NCBI GenBank assembly: GCA_020848615.1
Contig: JADLHW010000035.1
Location: 1 to 64,000 of the forward strand
Reading direction: 5' to 3'
Length of the DNA stretch: 64,000 bases
From: Thermoleophilia bacterium
GTDB taxonomy: Bacteria > Actinomycetota > Thermoleophilia > Miltoncostaeales > Miltoncostaeaceae
Part shown: positions 14,820 through 23,508 of the stretch, in pieces
How the letters are laid out: each line of letters opens with the position of its first letter
Position numbering within the stretch: the first letter of the stretch is position 1
Made by a program: the position numbers and the translations under genes
Notes under the pieces: model-generated
Told to the model about the DNA's origin: nothing
The model's input: only the letters and a program-made list of their open reading frames with translations
Databases searched by the model: none

Positions 14820-15382
14820 CCCCGCCCGGCGTGCACGTCCACCCCTCCGCCCTGGCCGAGACCGACCGGATCGGCGAGGGCACGCGGATCTGGGCGTTCG
14901 CCCACGTCCTGCCCGGCGCGGTCGTCGGGCGGGACTGCAATATCGGCGACCACTGCTACGTCGAATCCGGCGCGGTGATCGGCGACGGCGTCACGATCAA
15001 GAACGGGGTGATGGTGTGGGACGGGGTGACCCTCGAGGACGGCGTCTTCGTGGGCCCCGGGGCGATCTTCACGAACGACCTCCGGCCGCGTTCACCGCGC
15101 GGCGGGGATGCCGGCGACCGCTACGCCGGCGACGCGTGGCTGACGCCCACCGTGGTGGGACGCGGGGCGACCATCGGGGCGGGGGCCGTCATCCTGAGCG
15201 GCCTCCGGATCGGGGACCACGCGATGGTCGGCGCGGGTGCGATCGTGACCCGCGAGGTGCCCCGCCACGCCCTGGTCGTCGGGAACCCCGCCCGGGTCCG
15301 GGGGTGGGTGTGCGCCTGCGGCCACCGCCTCGCGGACCGCGGGGCGGACTGCCCGGACTGCGGATCCCGGTCGGACGGGTGA
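14816..15382 (+). CDS. Left-handed beta-helix N-acyltransferase (WbpD-like) with C-terminal zinc ribbon
   Basis: The 188-residue product begins VHPSALAETDRIGEGTRIWA and shows hexapeptide repeats throughout (VGRDCN-IGDHCY-VESGAV-IGDGVT-IKNGVM). This matches the WbpD/WlbB acetyltransferases, which acetylate the 3-amino group of UDP-GlcNAc3NA. The tail has CACGHRL and CPDCG, four cysteines that can form a zinc ribbon, a common add-on in this group. It would work with the aminotransferase (22375-23508) and oxidoreductase (23489-24589) on the opposite strand. The ATG overlaps the flippase stop. Confidence 0.85.
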   Translation: MTPPGVHVHPSALAETDRIGEGTRIWAFAHVLPGAVVGRDCNIGDHCYVESGAVIGDGVTIKNGVMVWDGVTLEDGVFVGPGAIFTNDLRPRSPRGGDAGDRYAGDAWLTPTVVGRGATIGAGAVILSGLRIGDHAMVGAGAIVTREVPRHALVVGNPARVRGWVCACGHRLADRGADCPDCGSRSDG

Positions 15383-15412
15383 TTGACCGCCGCGGCGGCC
15401 CCGCCGGATACT
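15383..15412 (+). promoter_or_regulatory. Candidate promoter of the ATP-grasp operon
   Basis: TTGACC (15383-15388), beginning on the last base of the preceding stop region, and GATACT (15407-15412) are 18 bases apart. The ATP-grasp ATG is 53 bases further on. This separates 15466-18904 from the flippase unit. Confidence 0.45.
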
Positions 15413-15465
15413 GCTGGAAACGTGCGCGCGCCAGCCCGCGGCGCGCGACGTCCCGAGACGGAGCC

Positions 15466-16713
15466 ATGGTGCCCGCACGTCGCGCCTCCGCACCCCCGGA
15501 TGCCGCCCCGAACGGCGTCCCGCGGGCCATCGCGGGGCGGTGGGCGCCGGCGCGTCCCGCCGACGCCCTGCTCCTGGACGCCGGCCCCCGGCAGGCCCTG
15601 GTGCTCGTGCGGTCCATCGGCAGGTCCGGGAGGCGCGCGGAGGTCCTGCTCGCCGAGGGGACCGAACCGGTGCGCGCCTCGCGGTTCACCGCCGCCTGCC
15701 ACCCGCCCGCCGGGGACGTCGTCGAGCGGGCCATCGAGGTCCTCCGCGATCATCCGGCCCTCGTCCTGCACCCCCTGCTGGACGCCACCATCGAGGCGGT
15801 CCGCGCGCGTCGCGGCGACCTCACCGCGCACGGGGCGATCGCGCTGGCGCCGGAGGACGCCCTCGCCGTGGCGGTCGACAAGACCGCCACCCTCGCCCTC
15901 GCCCGCCGGCTCGGGGTGGCGGTGCCCGCCGGCGTGGTGGTCCGCGACCCCGCGGACGCGCCCGCCGCGGTGGCGGCCCTGGGCCCGCCCGTCGTCGTGA
16001 AGCCCGCGCGGTCATGGACCGGCGGCGACCGCCACATCCCGGTGGCGGCGCGGGACGGCGAGGACGCCCGCCGGGCCGTGGACCGCATCACCGCCGCCGG
16101 CGGCGTCGCGCTCGTGCAGGAATGGCTGCCGGGACGCCGCGAGGCCATCAGCCTGGTCCGGTGCGACGGCCGCCCCCGGGCCGTCTTCGCACAGGTCGCG
16201 CACCGCATGGCACCGTCCCTCGGCGGCAGCTCGGTGCTGCGGGAGAGCATCGCCCCGCCGGCCGACGCCCTCGCCGCCGCCGACGCCCTCACCGCCGCCA
16301 TCGGCCTGGAGGGGTACTCGGAGGTGGAGTTCCGGCGGGATCGCCGGGGGCGCCCGGTGCTCATGGAGATCAACCCCCGGCTCTCCGCGTCCGTGGAGCT
16401 GGCGGTCCGCGCCGGGCTCGACATGCCCCTGCTGCACCACCTGTGGGCGGCCGGCGAGCCGCTCCCCGCGGCGCCGCGGTACCGGCTCGGGACCCGGATG
16501 CGGTGGCTCGGCGGCGACGTGAGCCGTCTCGCCGAGTCGGTCCGCCGCCGGGGACGGCCGGACGTCCCGCGGCCCGGCCGCGCCGCCCGGGACCTCCTCA
16601 CGGGCTTCGCCCACCCGCAGGACTACCTGGCGAGGGACGACCCCGGGCCCGCGCTCCGGGCCCTGGCGGGCAAGGCAGCAGACTACGCACGACGATCAGG
16701 AGCGCTCACATGA
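15466..16713 (+). CDS. ATP-grasp ligase
   Basis: A 415-residue enzyme with an ATP-grasp core from about residue 140: PVVVKPARSWTGGDRHIPV (ATP-binding lysine), ALVQEWLPG, SEVEFRRDRRGRPVLMEINPRLSAS (metal-binding E and N). This fold joins a carboxylate to an amine or other nucleophile through an acyl phosphate. Together with the flavoprotein and deacetylase that follow, with ATGA and GTGA overlaps, it may add an amino acid or carboxylic acid to a sugar or lipid carrier. The substrate is unknown. The first 30 residues look disordered; ATG 15466 is the first sensible start after the promoter. Confidence 0.75.
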   Translation: MVPARRASAPPDAAPNGVPRAIAGRWAPARPADALLLDAGPRQALVLVRSIGRSGRRAEVLLAEGTEPVRASRFTAACHPPAGDVVERAIEVLRDHPALVLHPLLDATIEAVRARRGDLTAHGAIALAPEDALAVAVDKTATLALARRLGVAVPAGVVVRDPADAPAAVAALGPPVVVKPARSWTGGDRHIPVAARDGEDARRAVDRITAAGGVALVQEWLPGRREAISLVRCDGRPRAVFAQVAHRMAPSLGGSSVLRESIAPPADALAAADALTAAIGLEGYSEVEFRRDRRGRPVLMEINPRLSASVELAVRAGLDMPLLHHLWAAGEPLPAAPRYRLGTRMRWLGGDVSRLAESVRRRGRPDVPRPGRAARDLLTGFAHPQDYLARDDPGPALRALAGKAADYARRSGALT

Positions 16714-17909
16714 AGCGGGAGACCATCCCCGTCGCGGTCATCGGCGCCGGTCCCTACGGCCTGGCGCTCGCGGCCCACCTCGGCGCCCGGGGGGTCGGCC
16801 ACCGGATCTTCGGGACGCCGATGGGCAGCTGGCGGCACCACATGCCCGCCGGGATGTACCTGAAATCCGAGGGGTTCGCCTCGACGATCGCCTCGCCCGG
16901 CGGCGACCACACCCTCGAGCGGTACTGCGCCGACCACGGCCTCGCGTACGGGCACACCGGCGTGCCGGTCCCCATCGAGACCTTCTCGGCATACGGCGCG
17001 TGGTTCCAGCAGGAGCTCGTGCCGAACGTGGAGGACCTCGAGGTGCGCGCGGTGGCCACCGGCAACGGCGGGTTCGTGCTGCGCCTCGCCGACGGCGAGG
17101 CGGTGCACGCCCGGCGGGTCGTGGTGGCCTCCGGCATCCGGGAGTGCGAGCACATCCCCGACGAGCTGCGCGGCATGGACCGCGAGCTGGTGTCCCACAC
17201 CGCCCACCACACCGGCTTCGACGGCTTCGCGGGGCGGACCGTCGCGGTGATCGGAGCCGGCCAGTCGGCCCTGGAGACCGCCGCCCTGCTGCACGAGGCC
17301 GGCGCCCGGACGCACCTGCTGGCGCGCATCCCCGTGCTGGACTGGAGCGACGGGCCGCCGCCGGAGGGCCGCAGCATCCGCCAACGGGCCCGGCGTCCCG
17401 GATCGGGTCTCGGCAACGGCTGGCGGCTGTGGGGGTTCGAGCACGCCGCGGCGGCGTTCCGCCGCCTGCCCGCGGCCACCCGCCTGCGATTCGTGCGCGA
17501 GACGCTGGGCCCGCAGGGCGCCTGGTGGCTGCGTCCCCGGTTCGGCGGCGTCGAGGTCCACGTGGGGACGACGGTGGAGGCCGCGGACCCGGCGGCCGGC
17601 GGCGGGGTGACGCTGCGGCTCCGGCGCGACGGCGGGGCGCGTGACACCCTCACCGCCGACCACGTCATCGCCGGGACCGGCTTCCGGCCGGACGTCCGCA
17701 GGCTGTCGTTCCTGTCGCCCGGCGTCGCCGACGGGATCCGCAACACCAACGGCTTCCCGGTCCTCGACGCGGACCTCTGCACCAGCGTCCCCGGCCTCCA
17801 CATGATCGGCCTGGCATCCGCCGGGAGCTTCGGGCCGGTGTGCCGGTTCGTGGTGGGGGCGGGGTTCGCCGCCCGCCGCCTGTCCCAGCACCTGGCGGCC
17901 GCGGCGTGA
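16710..17909 (+). CDS. FAD-dependent oxidoreductase (flavin monooxygenase-like)
   Basis: The 399-residue protein has two dinucleotide-binding motifs: VIGAGPYGLALAAHL at residues 10-24 for FAD and VAVIGAGQSALETAALL near 180 for NADPH, plus the late ATG-type motif HVIAGTGFRPDVRRL. This resembles flavin-containing and N-hydroxylating monooxygenases. It also matches a group of proteins found beside ATP-grasp enzymes in polysaccharide clusters. The ATG overlaps the ATP-grasp stop, so the two are translated together. Whether it hydroxylates an amino group, for example on the ligated substrate, is inference. Confidence 0.78.
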   Translation: MKRETIPVAVIGAGPYGLALAAHLGARGVGHRIFGTPMGSWRHHMPAGMYLKSEGFASTIASPGGDHTLERYCADHGLAYGHTGVPVPIETFSAYGAWFQQELVPNVEDLEVRAVATGNGGFVLRLADGEAVHARRVVVASGIRECEHIPDELRGMDRELVSHTAHHTGFDGFAGRTVAVIGAGQSALETAALLHEAGARTHLLARIPVLDWSDGPPPEGRSIRQRARRPGSGLGNGWRLWGFEHAAAAFRRLPAATRLRFVRETLGPQGAWWLRPRFGGVEVHVGTTVEAADPAAGGGVTLRLRRDGGARDTLTADHVIAGTGFRPDVRRLSFLSPGVADGIRNTNGFPVLDADLCTSVPGLHMIGLASAGSFGPVCRFVVGAGFAARRLSQHLAAAA

Positions 17910-18904
17910 CCACCCGGCGGCGGAACGGGGAGCGCACGCTCACCGTCCTCGCCTACCACCGCGTGGCGCCCCAGCCCGACCCGGGGTTCCGCGCGCCGGA
18001 CCCCGCCGCCGTGGAACCGCACGAGTTCGCCCGGCAGATCCGCTGGCTCGCCGGGCGGTACACCCCCGTCGGCCTGGACGACCTCGACGCCGCCGTCACC
18101 GGCGGCGCGCCCCTGCCCCGGCGGGCGCTGCTCGTGACCTTCGACGACGGGTACCGGGACGTCCTGGAGCATGCCGTCCCGGTGCTGTCCCGGTCCGGGG
18201 TGCCCGCCGTCGTGTTCGCGGTGACCGGCGCGATGGGCACGCGGCGCCTCATGTGGTGGTCGGAGTGCGCGCACATCGCCGGCACGGCGCGGGGCCGCCG
18301 CACGCTCCCGTCCGGCCAGGTGGTCGACATGGACGACCCCGCGGCACGGCGGCGGGTGTACGACTCCGCCTGCGCGTTCCTGAAGCGCCTCGACACCGTC
18401 CCGCGCGCGGCCGGGATCGCGGCGCTGGGCCGCGCGCTGGGGGTGGAGGACCGGCCCCCGGGCCACGGGTTCCTGTCGTGGGACGACCTGCCGGTCCTCC
18501 GGCGGGCCGGGGTGTGCGTCCAGGCGCACACCGTCACGCACGCCATCGTCGGCCGGATCCCGCCCCACCGGGCCGAGGAGGAGATCACGGGCTCCCTCGC
18601 GGCGGTCGCCGATGCGACGGGACGGCCCGCCACGGCCTTCGCGTATCCCAACGGGGAGCTCGGGGACTTCGGCGAGGCGGCCGCGGCGCTGCTGCGCCGC
18701 GCCGGCGTGCGCCTCGCGTTCACCATGCTTCCGGGACCGGGCACCGTGGCGGCCGCCCGGCGCGCCCCGCACGAGATCCCGCGCATCGGCGTGTATCGCG
18801 CCGACACCCTCGCGACCCTTGCTCTGAAGGTCGCCGGCGTGGCCCGCGCCCGGCGGGCCGTGCGGCGCACCCTCCGCGGTCACCCCGCCAGCACCGCCTC
18901 GTAG
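17906..18904 (+). CDS. Polysaccharide deacetylase (NodB fold)
   Basis: The 332-residue enzyme starts at a GTG overlapping the previous stop. It has LLVTFDDGYRDVLEHAVPVL (catalytic and metal aspartates at 80-81), the metal-ligand motif CVQAHTVTHAIVG, and TAFAYPNGELGDF, which are motifs 1-3 of the family. No signal peptide is present, so it is probably cytoplasmic and acts on a lipid- or nucleotide-linked sugar. The substrate is presumably an N-acetylated residue of the locus polymer. Its last 25 bases overlap the end of the convergent glycosyltransferase gene. Confidence 0.85.
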   Translation: MTTRRRNGERTLTVLAYHRVAPQPDPGFRAPDPAAVEPHEFARQIRWLAGRYTPVGLDDLDAAVTGGAPLPRRALLVTFDDGYRDVLEHAVPVLSRSGVPAVVFAVTGAMGTRRLMWWSECAHIAGTARGRRTLPSGQVVDMDDPAARRRVYDSACAFLKRLDTVPRAAGIAALGRALGVEDRPPGHGFLSWDDLPVLRRAGVCVQAHTVTHAIVGRIPPHRAEEEITGSLAAVADATGRPATAFAYPNGELGDFGEAAAALLRRAGVRLAFTMLPGPGTVAAARRAPHEIPRIGVYRADTLATLALKVAGVARARRAVRRTLRGHPASTAS

Positions 18905-19854
18905 GCTCCGAGGACCCGGCGGGCGACGGCCCCCGTCGTGAGGTCGGCGACCCACGGGCGGGCGCCCGAGCTCCCGCCGAGCCCCAGCAGGGATCGCACG
19001 CCGCCGGTCCACGCGGCGACGTCCCGGGGCAGCACCAGGCATCCGGGCGCACCCGCGGTTCGGGCCGCGACGTCGCCCACGTCGGTCGCCACCAGCGGCA
19101 GGTCGCACGCCATCGCCTGCTTGACGATGTTCGGCGAGCCCTCCTGGAACGACGGGAACAGCAGCACGTCGGCGGCGTTCATGTACAGCGGGAGCCGTTC
19201 CTGGGGCTCCCGCCACACCACCAGCAGCTCGGTGCCCGGCTCCTCCCGGGCGACCGCGTCGGCGACCGCCCGGGCGAACGGGAAGCCCTTCGTCGGGATC
19301 CGCGGGTTCGCCGCGAACAGCAGGTACCGGCGGCCGGGCGCGAGCCCCAGCTCCCGGCGCGCCTCGGCCCGGTCCACCGGCCGGAACCGTTCGTGGTCCA
19401 CCTCGTGCGGGATCACGAACACCCGCCGGCAGCCCGCCAGGCGCGCCGCCATCTGATCGCTCTGCACGATCGCGGCGTCCACGAGACGGCCCAGGAGGCG
19501 GCTGCTGGCCGCCTCCAGCCGGGACGGCGCGGCGATCCGTCCCTCGGCGGTCATCCGCCCCAGCAGGTCGCTGCCGTGGAAGCTCACCACCAGCGGGCAC
19601 CGGCGCTGCAGCCGCGACGCCCACCCCACGAACCCGTAGTGGGCGTGCACGAGGTCGTAGGCGCCGCCGGCCAGCCGGCGGCGGGTCGCACGCACGCCCG
19701 CGGGGTAGGCCAGCTTGCTGGAGGCCCCCCGGAACTCCAGCACGTCCATCTCCACCCCGAGCTCCCGCAGCGACTCGACCTGCGTGCGGATGAAGGTGCC
19801 GCTCGCGGGGCGCGCGGCCGACGGGTACATCACGGTGGTCACCAGCACCCTCAC
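18880..19854 (-). CDS. GT4-family glycosyltransferase
   Basis: A 324-residue GT-B enzyme: MRVLVTTVMYPSAARPASGT at the N-terminus, DLVHAHYGFVGW, and FATSFQEGSPNIVKQAMAC-type donor motif (seen as FPSFQEGSPNIVKQAMACDL) with the retaining-GT4 glutamate. It is the last gene of a seven-gene minus-strand operon starting at 26743 and overlaps the preceding gene by 4 bases. It should add one sugar of the repeat unit. Confidence 0.87.
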   Translation of the reverse strand: MRVLVTTVMYPSAARPASGTFIRTQVESLRELGVEMDVLEFRGASSKLAYPAGVRATRRRLAGGAYDLVHAHYGFVGWASRLQRRCPLVVSFHGSDLLGRMTAEGRIAAPSRLEAASSRLLGRLVDAAIVQSDQMAARLAGCRRVFVIPHEVDHERFRPVDRAEARRELGLAPGRRYLLFAANPRIPTKGFPFARAVADAVAREEPGTELLVVWREPQERLPLYMNAADVLLFPSFQEGSPNIVKQAMACDLPLVATDVGDVAARTAGAPGCLVLPRDVAAWTGGVRSLLGLGGSSGARPWVADLTTGAVARRVLGAYEAVLAG

Positions 19855-20939
19855 CGGCGCGCCGCCATCGCCGCGGCGTACGCCCGCATGTGGGCGTCCG
19901 CCGCGTCCTGCGGGCCGTGCCGGGACTCGAGGAGCGCGCGGCCGGCGGCCCCCAGGCGGGCCGCATTCCCCGGGTCCCGCAGCACGCGGATGAGCGCGGC
20001 GGCCAGCGCGGGCGTGTCGCCGGGCGGCACCAGGTGGCCGGTGCGGCCCTCCACCACCAGGTCCGGCAGCGCCCCGACCCGGGTCGCGACGACCGGACGA
20101 CCGTGGCCGTACGCCAGGGGGATCACCCCGCTCTGGGTCGCATCCGTGTAGGGCAGGGCGACGACCGTCGCGCCCCGGAACAGCTCGTCCCGCAGGTCGT
20201 GGGGGATGAACGCGTCGTGCACCTCGAACCGCCCGGGGTCCACCATCAGCGCGCGGTAGCGGTCCAGCGGCTCCCCCGTGCCGGCGATCACGAACCGCGC
20301 GTCGGGCACCGCCGCGGTGACCGCCGGCTGGGCGCGCACCAGGTCCTCGAGCCCCTTGTACGGCCAGATGCGCCCGAAGAACAGCACGCGCGGCGGGCCG
20401 GCGGGCGGCGGCGCGACCACCCCGCCGAGGTCCATGTTCGCCGGCATCGGCACGACGTGCACGCGCTCGGGACGCAGGCCCGCGAGCCGGACGAGCTCGT
20501 CACGCAGCACCGCGCCGTGCACGAGCACCGCGTCGGCCCGCCGGAACCCCGCGTCCATGATCCAGGTGGGCGTCTTGCGCGACAGGGCGTCGCCCGTGTG
20601 GGGGCGCGGGTCGTGGCAGGTCACGACCACCGCGGGCCGGCGCACGGCGCGCAGCAGCGGGTTGAGCCAGAAGTTCCCGCCCTGGACGTGCAGGACGTCC
20701 GGGCGTGCGCGGCGCACCTCCCGCAGCACGTCGCCCACGATGAAGCGCAGGTAGCCCGCGCCGTTGCGCAGCCTGGGCTGGTCGTACAGCCGCAGATCGA
20801 GGGCCTCGCCGAGCGCGGCGGCGTGCGGGCCCGCATCGGCGCGTGGCAGGAACAGGGTGACCCGCGCCCGCCGTGCGAGCGCCGGCGCGAAGGACGCCAG
20901 GTAGTCCGCGAACCCGAACGCGACGATCGCGACCCTCAC
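19851..20939 (-). CDS. GT4-family glycosyltransferase
   Basis: The 362-residue enzyme begins MRVAIVAFGFADYLASFAP from GTG 20939, which overlaps the upstream stop as GTGA. Its C-terminal domain has RVLFFGRIWPYKGLEDLVRA and VVALPYTDATQSGVIPLAYG, the phosphate- and nucleotide-binding loops of GT4 transferases (QSGVI in place of the EPFG loop). It lies between the ligase-like gene and another glycosyltransferase in the same operon. The sugar transferred is unknown. Confidence 0.87.
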   Translation of the reverse strand: MRVAIVAFGFADYLASFAPALARRARVTLFLPRADAGPHAAALGEALDLRLYDQPRLRNGAGYLRFIVGDVLREVRRARPDVLHVQGGNFWLNPLLRAVRRPAVVVTCHDPRPHTGDALSRKTPTWIMDAGFRRADAVLVHGAVLRDELVRLAGLRPERVHVVPMPANMDLGGVVAPPPAGPPRVLFFGRIWPYKGLEDLVRAQPAVTAAVPDARFVIAGTGEPLDRYRALMVDPGRFEVHDAFIPHDLRDELFRGATVVALPYTDATQSGVIPLAYGHGRPVVATRVGALPDLVVEGRTGHLVPPGDTPALAAALIRVLRDPGNAARLGAAGRALLESRHGPQDAADAHMRAYAAAMAARR

Positions 20940-22378
20940 GGCGCGGCGGTGCCGGCCCGCGCCGCGGCGGCCATCGCGGTGAGGAGCGCCACCACCAGGA
21001 CGAGTCCCTGCAGGCTCGCCCGCCCGTTGAGCGGCTCGGAGAGCATGTTGACCATCACGCCCGCGAGCCCCGCGGTGAGCCCCGCCGCGAGGACCGCCGG
21101 CACCGGGTCGTCCGGTTCGGCCATGGCGCGCCGGCCGTTGGCGATCCCGCCGGCCAGGAACGCGGCGAAGGCCAGGAGGCCCCCGGCACCGGTCTCGACG
21201 AGCACCAGCGCATAGGTGTTGTGGACCGTGTAGTCCCATCGCGACGCGACGTCCCGGGTCCGGTACGGCTCGGCCGCCACCGCCTCGTTGTTCGCCCCCA
21301 CACCCAGCAGGGGATGGTCGCGCGCCATGGTCGCGGCGATCTCCAGCAGGGGGATCCGCGAGGCCGCCGCGCCGCCGTCGTCGGCCGACAGGCGCGTGGC
21401 GACCGCCCCGCCCAGGACCGCCACGAGCAGCACCATCACCGCGAGCGGACCGGCGAGCGCCGTCGTGCCCGGCCAGCGGCGGCGGTTCGCGATGATCACG
21501 AACACCCCGATCCCGACGAGGGTGGACACCCACCCGCCGCGGCCGAGGGTCATGACCAGGGCGACCAGCCCGAGGGCGAAGGCGGTCATCCCCAGCCGCC
21601 GCAGGCCCCGGCCGGCGGGGGCGACGGCGAGCGCCAGGCAGACCGGCAGGAACAACGCCAGGAACGCCGCCTGGGTGTTCGGGGAGCCGACCGTCCCGCC
21701 GAACCGCTCCACGCCCCCGTCGACGTCGACCCGCAGCTCCAGGCCCCCCACGCTGAACGCCGGCAGCCCGGCGAGGACCCCCACGGCCAGCAGCCCCTGG
21801 CTCAGCACGCCCGCGGCCATCGCCCCGGCCGCGAGCAGCAGGTCCCGGCGGTCGCGCAGCACGGTGGCCACGTACGCGCCCACCGCGAGCACGTGCACGA
21901 GCAGGAGCACCCCGAACACCGCCAGGGCACGGTCGGTGGCGACGGCGACCGACGCCGCGGCGATCGCCATGAGCAACGCGAGCGGCACCATCGTCCGCCG
22001 GACGATCCGCCGGTCGGCCGACGGCGCCACCGGGACGGGCCCCGCGAGCCGCAGGACCCACAGGCAGGCGATCGCGACCGCCGAGGCCGACAGCACGGCG
22101 CCGCCGACGGCGCCGAGCGCCGCGGGCCCCTCCCGGTACGCGAAGAACCGGTCGACGCCCATCGGCACGTCCATCACCACCACGACCAGCAGCAGGCGGC
22201 GCCCGTCGGTGACCAGCGCCGCCGCCAGCGGGAGCGCCGCGGCGATCAGCAGCAACGGCCGGTCACCGGGCGATGCCGCCGCGAGCGCCGCGGCGATCAG
22301 GCCGAGCGCGAGGCCGGCGCCGGCCGCCACCGGAAGCGCGCCGAGGCGCCGGCCGGGTCCCGGCGCCGCGATGGTCAC
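20936..22378 (-). CDS. O-antigen ligase/polymerase-like membrane protein
   Basis: A 480-residue protein with about 12 predicted membrane helices. The large loop after the middle helices contains PLLGVGANNEAVAAEPYR and, near the end, TVHNTYALVLVETGAGG, the H-N-x-Y/L pattern of the Wzy/WaaL (Wzy_C) family. GRGGWVSTLVGIGV is a further family feature. It would join repeat units or ligate the polymer on the outer face. The GTG start 22378 overlaps the aminotransferase stop. Confidence 0.82.
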   Translation of the reverse strand: MTIAAPGPGRRLGALPVAAGAGLALGLIAAALAAASPGDRPLLLIAAALPLAAALVTDGRRLLLVVVVMDVPMGVDRFFAYREGPAALGAVGGAVLSASAVAIACLWVLRLAGPVPVAPSADRRIVRRTMVPLALLMAIAAASVAVATDRALAVFGVLLLVHVLAVGAYVATVLRDRRDLLLAAGAMAAGVLSQGLLAVGVLAGLPAFSVGGLELRVDVDGGVERFGGTVGSPNTQAAFLALFLPVCLALAVAPAGRGLRRLGMTAFALGLVALVMTLGRGGWVSTLVGIGVFVIIANRRRWPGTTALAGPLAVMVLLVAVLGGAVATRLSADDGGAAASRIPLLEIAATMARDHPLLGVGANNEAVAAEPYRTRDVASRWDYTVHNTYALVLVETGAGGLLAFAAFLAGGIANGRRAMAEPDDPVPAVLAAGLTAGLAGVMVNMLSEPLNGRASLQGLVLVVALLTAMAAAARAGTAAP

Positions 22379-23508
22379 GGTGCCGCCGGCTCCGGGCGGA
22401 CCTCCCGGCGGCCCGCGAACGCGGCGACGCGCGCCCCGATCTCCTCCACGGTGGCATCCGTGAGCTCGGCGTACACCGGCAGCGACAGGATCCGCCCCGC
22501 GGCGGCCTCCGTGACCGGGAACGACCCCGGCCCGGCGCCCAGCTCCGCGTACGCCGGCTGGAGGTGGATGGGCACGGGATAGTGGATGCCGGTGGCGATG
22601 CCGTCCTCGGCGAGGGCGGACGCCAGCCCGTCGCGGTCGTCCAGCCGGATCACGTAGAGGTGCCACACGTGCTCCAGGCCGTCCCGCGCGGACGGGAGGC
22701 CCACGGCCGCGTCCCCCAGCACCTCCCCGTACCGCGCCGCGACCCGCCGCCGCCCGGCGTTCCATGCGTCCAGATGACGGAGCTTCACGCTCAGCACCGC
22801 CGCCTGCAGGGTGTCCAGCCGCCGGTTGAACCCCACGTGCTCGTGGTGGTGCTTGCGCTCCTGGCCGTAGTTGCGCAGCTTCCTGAGCGCCGCGGCGACC
22901 TCCGCGTCGTCGGTGACGACCGCCCCGGCGTCGCCGTACGCACCCAGGTTCTTCCCGGGGTAGAAGCTGAACGCCGCGGCATGTCCGAGGCCGCCGGTGC
23001 GCCGGCCCCGGTGCCGGGCGCCGTGCGCCTGGCAGGCGTCCTCGACGATCGCCAGGCCGTGGGCGCCGGCGACCGCGGCGAGGGCGTCCATGTCGGCGGG
23101 CTGGCCGTACAGGTGCACCGGCAGGATCGCCCGCGTGCGGGGGGTGACGGCCGCCTCCACCAGCGCCGGGTCCATGTTCAGCGTGTCGGGCTCCACGTCC
23201 ACCAGCACCGGCGTCGCGCCGCAGTGGGAGATCGCGAACGCCGTGGCGATGAAGGTGTTCGCGGCCGTGATGACCTCGTCCCCGGGGCCCACGCCCACCG
23301 CCCGGAGGGCGAGCTCCAGCGCCGACGTGCCGGAGTCGACGCCCACCGCGTGCCCCACGCCGCAGTACGCGGCGAACTCCCGCTCGAAGGCGGCGACCGC
23401 GCCACCCAGGATGAAGTCACCGCGTTCCAGGGTGCCCTCCCAGCACCCCGCGATCTCCGGTGCGATCGACGCGAGCTGGGCCCGCAGGTCAACGAGGGGA
23501 ACGTGCAA
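22375..23508 (-). CDS. DegT/DnrJ/EryC1-family PLP aminotransferase (WbpE-like)
   Basis: The 377-residue sugar aminotransferase has VDSGTSALELALRA (phosphate-binding turn), VEDACQAHGA (aspartate to the pyridine ring) and the cofactor lysine K186 in FYPGKNLGAYGD. GKNLGA after the lysine is typical of WbpE/WlbC enzymes that aminate the 3-position of a UDP-sugar made by a WbpB-type dehydrogenase. That partner lies directly upstream and overlaps by 20 bases. The start at 23508 is TTG, weak but the only codon giving the conserved HVPLVDLRAQ opening. Confidence 0.87.
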   Translation of the reverse strand: MHVPLVDLRAQLASIAPEIAGCWEGTLERGDFILGGAVAAFEREFAAYCGVGHAVGVDSGTSALELALRAVGVGPGDEVITAANTFIATAFAISHCGATPVLVDVEPDTLNMDPALVEAAVTPRTRAILPVHLYGQPADMDALAAVAGAHGLAIVEDACQAHGARHRGRRTGGLGHAAAFSFYPGKNLGAYGDAGAVVTDDAEVAAALRKLRNYGQERKHHHEHVGFNRRLDTLQAAVLSVKLRHLDAWNAGRRRVAARYGEVLGDAAVGLPSARDGLEHVWHLYVIRLDDRDGLASALAEDGIATGIHYPVPIHLQPAYAELGAGPGSFPVTEAAAGRILSLPVYAELTDATVEEIGARVAAFAGRREVRPEPAAP

